Origin: Ophiothrix spiculata
Lineage: Eukaryota; Echinodermata; Ophiuroidea; Amphilepidida; Ophiotrichidae
Assembly (NCBI GenBank): GCA_000969725.1
Contig: JXSR01S035042.1
Direction: 5' to 3' (one strand)
DNA length: 23,697 nt
In this document: one piece after another, positions 9,346 through 18,814 of the stretch
Layout: each line of letters starts with the position of its first letter
Numbering within the stretch: the stretch's first letter is position 1
Made by a program: the position numbers and the translations under genes
The notes under the pieces: generated by a model
What the model was told of the DNA's origin: nothing
The model's database searches: none
Seen by the model: the letters and a program-made list of their open reading frames with translations, nothing else

Positions 9346-9690
9346 ATCCGCCAGCCTACTTTCAACTCCAATTCTCATTTAAACCCACAAGTCCCTACAT
9401 CCGTCACACACTCCTTGCTCACCATCCTGAAAATATTCCACAGCAAGTCGCACTTTAACTGGATGATCCCTACAGCCTAAGGCTAGTATTTTCTGGTATT
9501 TGCCAAATGAATTGCGAATCATTAGATATCGGCATTCAATTACCGCACCGTGTGCCCGTGATGGCGACAAGTATTATGTTGTAAGAAGCTCGGGGTAAAG
9601 AATCGGTATTGATCACGCAGGTGTTTCTGTGTGCTGTATAGTGAAGATGGGTTTCCTCGGGGATGTTAACATTTTGGGTACAAAACCGAC
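9346..9690. promoter_or_regulatory. CpG-rich island, possible promoter and first exon
   Basis: About fifteen CpGs fall in 345 bases, while the surrounding kilobases have few. On the plus strand, CCCGTGATGGCGACAAGT near 9556 offers an ATG in a strong context (G at -3 and +4). Its frame reads MATSIML and then meets GTAAGAAG, a good splice donor, near 9580. On the minus strand a 63-codon frame (9379-9570) has less skewed composition than its neighbours and contains a possible donor (GTGAGCAAG), but resembles no protein I know. Either strand could carry an exon, or this may be a less decayed repeat fragment. I see no TATA box or initiator that settles it. Confidence 0.25.
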
Positions 9691-9810
9691 TTTGTAAATA
9701 ATGTCATTATGTAACATTGATACAATTGCAACCAGTAATAGTGTTGACATTTATATTTATATATCTATCAGAAAAATGCTTGTCAATCCATCACATTACC
9801 CTATAAATGA

Positions 9811-10026
9811 AAAGAAGATATCCGGACCTTCCCATCATGCCTTGCTTCCAATGGGATGTTTTTTTACAGGTTATAATGAACAGTTTTAGCAATAAATCAT
9901 ATCTGAAAAGCAAAATTGGGATGAAGTATGCAAAATTTGCAATCTTTCATTACAAAAGCTATTCATGAAAACCTGTACAATATCCCATTGGAATCTAAGC
10001 ATGATAGGAAGGTCCTGATGTCCCTT
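9811..10026. mobile_element. Foldback element with ~70-bp diverged arms
   Basis: The left arm (about 9824-9895) reads GGACCTTCC, ATCATGC, TTCCAATGGGAT, ACAGGTT. The right arm (about 9948-10015) carries the same blocks in inverse order, and looser pairing continues a little outward. The two open frames lying here on opposite strands (9701-9889 plus, 9886-10068 minus) are translations of the two arms, which explains their similarity. No clear target duplication was found, so the exact ends are uncertain. Confidence 0.65.
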
Positions 10027-10337
10027 TTCCCTAGATGTAAATACAAAATTGCAGTAGTTCTTATACATACTTCACCATTGTGCAATCATCTGACCCTATC
10101 TATTCTGACAAACCACAAGTCCTTAGTCTTGCATAGCATAGGAGTTCTGGGGTAAAATACCAGGGCAATTTTGCGGGGACACCTTGCTAGAGTGTTGGCC
10201 GAATTGTAATAAAGGCTTGCCAGTCCAAAATTTTGAAAACATTTAGCTCGCCAGTCTGAATACTTAAAAACAGCTTACTAGTCCGAATAGAAAAAGTTCT
10301 CTTTTTCATGTTTTTGACATGAAATCACTTATGACAT
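10027..10337. other. No gene; weak short repeat of GCCAGTC
   Basis: Unique sequence up to the start of body B. Three related words (TTGCCAGTCCAAA, CGCCAGTCTGAAT, TACTAGTCCGAAT) lie at roughly 10218, 10250 and 10277. Nothing else is recognised. Confidence 0.4.
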
Positions 10338-10827
10338 CATACAAGGTGTGTTTGTACTTTGTTTGGTATTAATGGACTCAGGAGGGTCAAAGCTATCTAC
10401 ATTAGTACCATACACTTCATGTTTCCTTTAACTGGTTTATGAAATCTGGGGGCAGCAGAATCCCCCCATCCTCCCCCGAGATCTCGGAAACATGATAAGT
10501 AACCTAAACAAGTATTTTAAAAAATCCTATTAAGCTTCCAAATGTAAAAGATGCAAATGGACTACACGATGAGCAATATTGTTATATCAGTAACATCATC
10601 GGTTTCATCATTGTCAATACAGTGAATGGCACTGTAAAAAATTTGCCCAAGTAAGAATTGTCAAAAAATCTGCAAGCAATGTGTATCAAGAAAGTTTCCA
10701 TCTTGTTCTTACATTATCATCTCGGATATCAACTGACCTGTCCATCAGTTACGTGGCTATCAGGTAATGTCTGATACCATTTCATTTCTAATCTTCCTAA
10801 TGTCTTTAACGGCTTCAAAATGCATTA

Positions 10828-11989
10828 GATCATAAGTCATGAATTGGTCAGAAAAAGTGTAACATACCACTAAATGAGAAAAACATCACCAATCTGAATA
10901 TTTCTCAACACATGATTAAATATGGACATTTTAAAACCATAAAAGTATACATTTTTTAAAAGCTCATACTGCAGGGATACCAAATATACAATTATACTGG
11001 CATTATACAGGGTGTGTGAAAATATACAGGGTTTAAATTTTAAAAAGTGTGTTAATTTGACTCTCTTAATAGAACTCTTTTATTCTACACAGCCATCAAC
11101 ATAAAACAAAACAGGTATGGATTTATATTGATAAAACATAGGGCTCTCAATAAGAAAATAGAACTTTTCACTTAATATCCATACGGTGAAATATACAGGG
11201 TGGTTAAAATTATAAACATTTCCAAAGGATTGTATGCCTCCATGGGCTATTTGGTGTGTTCTTTATATGTCTTAGCAATAGTTGACAATGCTTGAGACAA
11301 GTAACATTAGAATTTCTGCATACTATGGCCATTTTGCTGCGGTTTTGGCATACAGGGTGATCAAACATGCATTATCTCAATAATTAACCTGATCCAATAG
11401 ATTTTGGTTTATTTGATACTGTTAATCCGTGCAATTAAGGTATTATGCATTAACGATATGTCATTACTGTTATTCATCAACGTTTTCACAACGTATGAAA
11501 CTTGTCATGAACATTGTTGAAACTAGTTGTGGAAATACCCTGAAAATGACAAGTTTATCCTCGTCAAACTTTATTTAATACATCACCTACCATTAATATT
11601 TTGGCATAACAAGATATGTTTGTTCCTCATTAACAAGTGTGCAAAACATTATTCTTTTAGGATTTCAACTTTTGGCATGACGACTTTCGAAAGATTGGTA
11701 CTTTTTCACATTTTTGTGTACAAGTCAATGGGCTTTTCCTCCACCGTCTTTTCCTCCACCGCCTCCCCCGTTGACTTGGCTCACATTTTGAGCCATATGT
11801 CTCATAACATTTGTTCAATTGTCTTGGAAATTTTTGCATTTGAAAGACAATTAAATTACCCAGATAACCATACCAAATTTGTTGCAGTAGGTATTAAACT
11901 TCTTGAATAAAATTACATTAAACTACGAAGAATGAGTTTTTATGTTACATCTCCCCCATATGTGCATGACCAATTCATGACTTATGATC
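10828..11989. mobile_element. 1162-bp DNA transposon with perfect 23-bp TIRs and ATTA target duplication
   Basis: The ends 10828-10850 and 11967-11989 are exact inverted repeats starting GATCATAAGTCATGAATTGG. ATTA flanks both sides (10824-10827, 11990-11993), and body A shows the empty site AAATGCATTAACCAC near 2207-2220. The 4-bp target duplication occurs in superfamilies such as Chapaev and Sola, but I cannot assign one. Inside are four TACAGGGT words (11006, 11025, 11194, 11351). A 127-codon plus-strand frame (11527-11910) has no motif I recognise as transposase. The minus frame opposite it contains a basic run (GRRWRKRRWRKS) produced by a short CCTCCACCG duplication. The element is probably non-autonomous, or a relic. 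Confidence 0.9.
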
Positions 11990-12058
11990 ATTAACCACTT
12001 TCAAACTGACCTGATGAATCAGTATTTTTCTCTAGTTGCTAGTTACTTGTTCAGTACA

Positions 12059-12600
12059 TACTACTATATTATTAATCTCCACATTATCTTGTGAAGATAA
12101 ATGAGGGATGGTTACTATTTTCTACTAGTTGCTAATTGTTTTTTGAAATATCTTGCTAATATTTCTTCAATGTTATCTTCTGAAGATAGAAACAGAAATT
12201 TACTATTTTCCTCTAGTTGCAAAGTGTAAGAAATATATTTTTGTTCAGAATATGCTACTATTATCTTCACATTATCTTGTGAGGATAAATAATGGATAGT
12301 TACTATTATCTACTAGTTGCTAATTATTTTTATAAGTATCTTGCTAATATTTCTTCAATGTAATCTACTGAAGATAGAAACAGAAATTTACTATTTTCCT
12401 CTAGTTGCAAAGTGTAAGAAATATTTTTTTGTTCAGAATATGCTACTATTTTCTTGACATTATCTTGTGAGGATAAATAATGGATAGTTACTATTTTCTA
12501 CTAGTTGCTAGTTACTTTAAAGAATATCTTGCTAATATTATTCCATATTATCTTCCAAAGACAGTCACGAAAAGTTACAATTTTCCTCTAGTTGCTAAAA
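12059..12600. repeat. ~190 bp tandem repeat, three units (body B)
   Basis: Units start at about 12059, 12254 and 12442, with periods of 195 and 188. They match the two units of body A. The third is shortened at its right end, as is the last unit in A. A 65-codon plus-strand frame (12480-12677) merely translates the last unit. Confidence 0.8.
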
Positions 12601-13273
12601 TTGTCTTCAGGACTTCTTTAATCTTAAGCTGTGAGTCTACCTCATCTGCACACAACTTTATAGGTTTTATGATATAGTCAGAACTTTTCTTGGAAATTCA
12701 TTGACTAGCAGTTGCAAATATTTGTTACATTAATTTAGGATTCTATTAAATATCAAGAATATTTGGAAGTTTTATATACCATTATTTACATGTGATTATG
12801 TATAAAGCATCACTGATATCCATATTCAGAAAATCTACTCTCTGCCATTGTTTACTATTCTAACATTTACCAGCTGATCTTTAACAACAAAATGCACTTT
12901 GAATATTCAATATCACTTCTAAAGCAAACTATTTGTTGGATATAAAACATCCATACTTTGATTCTTAAAGATGCTACCCAATTTAAGATATAGAAAATGT
13001 GTAACATATGTTACATTTTTTCAAAAACCTCCCATATCCAGTACACATTACATTTTCTAGAACAAGTTTGCCCACACAGTACCCTGGGACACTAAAACGA
13101 GGTCTTCACTTTACTACTCAGCTAAGTGTTGCTAGATGTAAATTCACTTGTGCGCTTTGAATATCTTAGTATCCAATATCATTGAACTCGTAAAGAGGTT
13201 TTACCTACTTTCTACATAGGAGAAGTTATGACGTTAAAATGAAGGCCAAAATATATCACAAGAAGTAGATCTT

Positions 13274-13435
13274 AGATGTGTTAGACATGAAACTTTGATG
13301 AGGAAAATCTTAAAATACTAAATCAAAATAACAAAAACAGAGAGGCTGGGCGTAAATTTCGGGCCTTGTTGCCAACACATTGTCAGGCACCACTCTGCAA
13401 AAACTAGATTTTTTAGATTTTTTTGCTATTCATAC
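13274..13435. repeat. 162-bp block identical to 3419-3580
   Basis: Partner of the conserved block in body A. It is bounded by mismatches at 13271-13273 and 13436. Confidence 0.7.
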
Positions 13436-14090
13436 TTAGAAGACGTTGATTTCTAGCTGTTTCTGAACATTACATTAATTTTCATGGAGCAAAACCATTA
13501 AAACATGACAGCAGCTAGGCACCCACTTTTAAATCTATATGCACCCACTTTTAAGTCCATGGGCGACGAGAACCAAGGACACGCCCCTACCTAAATCCGT
13601 TAATGGATTATAGGTGGATTATGAATATCATGTCCAACAGTAAAATGTGCAAAATTATGATATGTAATCAGAACAAAATTATGATATGAAATCAGAACAA
13701 CAAAATATCAAATGGAACTCTGGGCATTTTGTGTGGGCAGAGTATTGACAAGCAGCTCATAATCAGGCATGTATGGGCAGTAGCAAAATTGTGTTGTGAA
13801 ACAACTCCTTAAGTAACTAAAAGTAGACTCCAGATTCCTAATCACACATTTTTCCAGGACTGAGTAGGTAACTATCTATTATTTATATCATTTTCATGTG
13901 CATTGAAAGCTATGTTTTGAGATTCCAATTTAAAACAAAAGTGACAGGATTCTACGTTTTGGTTTTACAAATGTTATAAATACTCCCCCAGAATGTTGTA
14001 CATGCTAACCTGGATTGTATTAAAAAATAACTATAGCTGGCACTTATTAACAATGTCCCTATTAATGTTGGATAACAGTCTTACGGCATA

Positions 14091-14749
14091 TGTGACCCAT
14101 CATATCAAAAGGTACCTTAAGGGTGGCAAAATCAAAATCAATTTTTTGGTCTAATCTGAAAGCTGAGATTTCAAGCTTTAAAATGACACCTTCCTTTTGT
14201 TTTTAGGATGTTCGATTGCAAAGTTATAGTCAAATCTCTGAAAGGCCTATGGCTGAGTCGGAAAAAGGTAGTTCTGAGCAAATCGTGTTTAAAGTTTGGG
14301 TACTCAAATTTACCTATTTTGTTCTGCACATAAATAGTGCTTCACTGAATCTCCATAGCAACGAGTAGTTACCAAAGTCGTATCATCACCAAATTTTGCA
14401 CACATGTTGAGTAAGTCATACCAGTAAATTCATTAACTTTGTTTTGAAAAAAAATCAATAAATTAATTATTGATTAATTAAATTAATTGATTATTAGAGC
14501 CTTTAATCCACGATTTTCTATAAAATTTTGGATGGAGAGGGGATTTTTATCTTGGATATTTACACCTTTTTCCAATGTTTTGGATTTTGGAACCTGGTTG
14601 ATGTGATTATATACTCTCCAAGGTAACGTTTGCGATAAAATAAGAAATTCGACCTTGGACGCGATTTTTGACTATGCTCAGCTTCAATGGCCCGTATCTC
14701 GAAATATACTATGCCGGTATTAAGGTACCTTTAGATATGACGGGGCACA
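14091..14749. mobile_element. 659-bp non-autonomous TIR element, TA (or ATAT) target
   Basis: The ends 14091-14119 and 14721-14749 are inverted repeats with 3 mismatches in 29, beginning TGTGACCCATCATATC and ending in GGTACCTTA. TA flanks both sides (14089-14090, 14750-14751), and ATAT is also possible. Body A provides the uninterrupted site (about 4216-4240). Inside is an AT-only stretch of repeated TTAATTAA-like words (about 14458-14496). No transposase frame is visible. A 61-codon frame (14668-14853) crosses the right junction and is not a gene. Confidence 0.85.
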
Positions 14750-16105
14750 TATGTGCTCATTCACATCCACCCAGCTGTAATTGTAACAAACCTCATTTTC
14801 CGCTACAGGTGAAAAAATGCAAAGGTTGTTCTTTATTGAAATTTATTTACTGATTTTTTTTTTCAGATTCAAAATCTTTATGTTTGCTTCAAAAACCCTT
14901 CAAAATTACATTTCAAGAAAATGCTCAGAAATATGAAATATAATCTGTAAATTTTGACTGGGTTCCTTTCTGGGTTTGTGTCAATACTTTCATACTCCCA
15001 TACTCTTATTTGTATCTGTCACAAGAGATGTATCCATTTCCTATTTAGTATATGAATTGATTGATTACATCTTGACTAAAATCAGAAGTATGTGAATTAT
15101 TTATGTCACCTGTAAGAAACAACTCAACCTAGCTTTTACAGCATTAAGCAAACCAATACATATGGAATGATCAGACAGAAAATTTGGGAAATTCTATGTA
15201 ATGATTGAAAAAAAAATTGCATTCTAAAGTCAATTTGTAAAAACATGTTGTATACAAATCTTCAATTTCAATTTGTGATGCATTTAAATCACACTACTAC
15301 TAACAGTTATATGTGTTTTTGTGAATATTTCATCGTTTCATTTTATGTGCCCTGTAGAAAGTCACCATTTTGTTTTAATACCACAGAGAAAAGCTTTCTT
15401 TCAATAACAAGTGATATTCAGAGTTAATTTACACTGACAGATCTAATAGTAATCAATTACCCCATCCTACCCTATTGCCTTTGGCATGCAATATTACTGC
15501 TGTTGTTTAACCCTATGAAAACCAACTGCTAAATGGTGAAAATATATTGTGTACCATTTAATGAACCAATCAAAAAAACTGTATTAAAAATGAAGTAAGA
15601 CAAACATTTTGATGCAATTACTTATAGAATAAGTCACACAATTTGTAGTACACTACCTCAATTTGAGTTTGAAGTTTTGAAAATTGTAATACATAAAATT
15701 AATTAGCAAAAGAAGTATCAATTTATGCTTTTTCTGATTTTAAACTCTCAAGTAGCAAGTAGCTGTAATTATTGACTCCAGTGAAGATATTACTAAATAA
15801 AGTCACTTAATAAGGTTGTTATGAATTATGCCACTTATGATAAGTTTGAACTGATCCTATAATTTTTAGTAAAGGCTGACTTCGAACATTTGTGGCATAA
15901 TAAGCAATGAGAAGTGTGTTGTTACAATTTATGAAGAATTGCAAACAGCTGTTTGGGAATTGGATGCATATACTGACAAATTTAAAGAAAATTTACTCTT
16001 GTCATTGTCAATGCTTCTTCCGTTTTCCTTAACTATCAGAAATACAGATGATGAGATTATATGAAAATAAGCTTATCATGAAGTAATCTATCATTAAGCA
16101 AATGT

Positions 16106-16249
16106 GTCCCGCCGCGGCAAAAGGGTGCAGTTGTCGGCTCTGTTGCTCATTGTAGCATATCTGATGCATACAAATAGCATACATCAGATATGCTACAAGG
16201 GGCAACATGTACGAGCCGACAACTGCACCCTTTTGCCGCGGCGGTCCAC
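16106..16249. mobile_element. 144-bp GC-rich foldback element with AAATGT target duplication
   Basis: The outer arms 16109-16140 and 16213-16244 are a perfect 32-bp inverted repeat, starting CCGCCGCGGCAAAAGG. Pairing continues inward through TGTTGC and TTGTAGCATATCTGATG to a small loop. AAATGT is repeated on both sides (16100-16105, 16250-16255). Body A has the empty site (GCAAATGTGAATTAAG, 6418-6433). The GC content contrasts strongly with its surroundings. No protein could be encoded. Confidence 0.88.
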
Positions 16250-16255
16250 AAATGT

Positions 16256-17163
16256 TAATTAAGTTGACACGCTTCTTTTATTAACGCACTTGCCTCATCA
16301 CTTACTTCTAAGCTAAAATAGCAAGATCTGAATTTGTACTTGACATTTAAGAACACAATTTGTAATTATAAAAATAGAACATCCTTCCCTTTTCTCGCAT
16401 CGTTTTGGATTTAATCACTCACAGTCTTCCTCAACTGTCTTCTTTAGTTATATCTAAATATTGTTGCATATGCATGATTATTCACTGTATCTTTGAGTTT
16501 ATTTTATTGCTTTCATTGTATATTTAAAAGAATAGTCCCTAGCATTGTGACAATGTTATATAATCTAACAAAATCATAAATTGATGTAGAAAGCCTGCAT
16601 TAAGTTAAGGTGGCTCAGATTCCGGATCCTGAATTTAATTCCACATGTATTACATGTAGTATACGAAAGCATGCATGTGCTTTTTATCCATTGTCAGTGG
16701 CGGAACAATTTTTTTGACAAAATACATTTGAAAACTCTTTTAGATAGTCACATTCCTTTATTTTATGCTGTTTTAAATATAAACCATTTTTGATCAAAAT
16801 CTTATATCATTGCTTTAAGACAATGTTTCTGTCAACGAATCATGCTTTAGCCAGTTATGTATTACATGTGTTTTATTTTCATATAAAAGAATTAAAATAT
16901 CCACAAAATGGCCCATCCTGCAAAATAAGAGAATACAAAATGTACAGATGACCCTTTGCACCTAGGGACAATATGAAAACAGTACAAAAGCAAGCCAAAG
17001 TCGCTGAGTGTACAAGATAAACCCTCATCATCAACCCAACTCGCTCTACTCCCTAATTAAGATTCTAGATCGGCAACTTAATTTAAAATTGCCCATCAGG
17101 CCAAGTTGCTCAAGTTACCTGCGCTATGCTTGAAGCAACTTCAGCTGCAAGAAAACTCTTCAT
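16256..17163. repeat. Repeat segment R, copy 4 (R4), with left and right parts
   Basis: The left part (16256 to about 16620) matches R1-R3 and is nearest R3. The right part (about 16815-17163) matches 1397-1753 of R1 closely, including the conserved stem-loop (17103-17141). The stretch between (about 16622-16814) differs from R1. After AAGAAAACTCTTC the similarity ends. In R1 body A follows here, while in R4 unrelated sequence follows, so this is the right edge of the duplicated region. Confidence 0.8.
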
Positions 17164-18494
17164 ATCATGGGCCTGAATTTTTGACATGCCAATTTTTAAA
17201 CTATCATGCATTTAGTATTTCTTGAGTTGAACCTGAGTGAAAGGCAAAAATTAAATAACTTTTACACATTCTAATGTTTTAATTTGTCATTATATGTTTT
17301 AAAAATATTCAAAAAAATGAACATCTGAAAGATGTAAAAATCAATTTAGACTTTGTGACTATTTCTATAGACGCTATCAATACTCAGTCCAGTTTAGGGG
17401 TCGATTTCACTAACATTTAGAGATGGACTTAACTTTTGGAAGTGTAAAAATTGTTAATCCATAAGTATTGTCAGATAAAATTGGACGAATGGATACCGTT
17501 TCACTACCGTAACAAATAAGATAAGTGAATAATGTGAGGCCAGAACTTGATCTATTCCTTTCCAATGCATGTAAAAATGAAGAGACATCAAATCCTCTTC
17601 CTGTTTGGTATGTACTCTAAAATTCTGATCAAGTGTGCATTTTCCTAGTTCATAGCATGCATCGTCCTTTTCATACAGCTGAGAAGAATTTAAAAATTAT
17701 CATCAGCTCTGATTTAAAACGCAGCTTTAATTTTATCATCTTTTCAGTCATGTAGACCTGTTGTTGTTTTGATAAAGATAGTGTTTCAGAGCAAAACATT
17801 ATGCGCACCATATCGGAATCTTAATGTGAGCATGCAACATTCGATCCATTGTAAAGCTAAGTTATTATGTTAAGAGTCACTTTTTAAGAAAAAACACACC
17901 TTTCCTTCACCTGATTTGTAATAGCAAAAGACAAGAAACCATTTTTTATTCTTCAAATTGGCCTAATTGCCAAACATGTCCAGACTGCACAACAAGTAAT
18001 ATGACCACATTGACCCGTTAACTTTGAAGTTGAATTCCTCTCTTTTTCCTTTTAACCTTTTAGAATCTCTACCTTTGAGGAACATATCTCCACTTGCTTG
18101 AATATAACTGGGGGTGCTCATTCATGAAGCAAAGCATTGTTTCTTTGTAGAGCACTATATAAATATGTGTTTGTAGCCAAATATGTGCTTCTTCATTTTG
18201 AAACATCTTTCTCTCTCTCTCTCTCAAAAATGAATAAATAAATAAAAATAGAATTTTAAAAAGCAGCTTTTTCAAAAGTCAGTCAATTTAATGTTCTAAC
18301 AAATATATAACACATGTGAGGAAATAGAAAAATAGAATAAAGGTAATTTAAAAACGCCCAATGTAAATCTTGAAAAGAACAAATAAATTCTACCCAAGAA
18401 TACATTTGACAATGAATTAACAATATAAACACATTCTTAGACAGAAAACATACATTTTTCAGAATTTTTAAAGTAAAATACAGCCTCTTCTCAC
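17164..18494. other. No gene recognised; microsatellites and a possible retroelement tail
   Basis: AT-rich sequence without convincing coding frames. A CT run lies at 18211-18225, followed by ATAAATAAATAA. Around 18150-18170 the words AGAGCACTATATAAATATG resemble the AGCGCTATATAAATAC tail of the CR1/L2 relic at 20700. They may mark another, nearly erased 3' end. Minus-strand frames at 18069-18275 and 18283-18540 look like chance translation. Confidence 0.4.
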
Positions 18495-18625
18495 CTTCCA
18501 AATTTGACACGAGTCCTCCCTCCCTGAATTTGTTCAACATGAGCTTGATAGTAATTACATCTAGGCACTATATCAACAACAGCCTGCATTTTTAACTTTT
18601 CTCCTATTCTTGATTCTAACAGTAA
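18495..18625 (-). CDS. Candidate internal exon of an unidentified gene
   Basis: Read on the minus strand, this is a 131-base open segment between a CAG acceptor (complement of 18626-18628) and a consensus-like donor, GGAAG then GTGAGAAG (exon ends at 18495). It translates without stops as LLLESRIGEKLKMQAVVDIV followed by PRCNYYQAHVEQIQGG and TRVKFG, leaving two extra bases at the donor. Alternating hydrophobic residues, the YY-A-V-E spacing and the final VKF recall small beta-barrel (Tudor-like) modules, but that is only an impression. The acceptor has a poor pyrimidine tract. No partner exon was identified, though the KLSTE array upstream is on the same strand. It could be a real exon, an exon of a decayed gene, or chance. 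Confidence 0.35.
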
Positions 18626-18814
18626 CTGTTTTTGTTTTAAAAAGGTTAATTTATTAAAACAGATGAGGTACAAAGAAGGTTACAGATTTATTGTCTTGAC
18701 GTTTGCATATATAAGAATAGACATATATACAAATATATATTTTCTAAAAGCATTCCCACTAGACAAAAGACACTAACAGGTATAAATAAACTTGATCACT
18801 AAATCTTGTCATGA

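Larger units (their letters stand above)
10338..16105. repeat. Body B of the duplicated unit
   Basis: Co-linear with body A, starting at the same TCATACAAGG point and passing into R4 across the same junction. It is longer overall because of insertions at 10828-11989 and 14091-14749, and has one extra minisatellite unit. It lacks the foldback MITE and two tandem duplications of A, and most of the A sequence at 4470-4660 and 5830-6225. Identity is highest around 12850-13435 and lower near 15540-15790. No open frame is shared intact with A. Confidence 0.85.

Noticed and set aside
11527-11910. 127-codon plus-strand ORF as a transposase or host gene
   Set aside because: It lies inside the 1162-bp element, shows no catalytic or DNA-binding motif I recognise, and its length is not unusual for the local composition.
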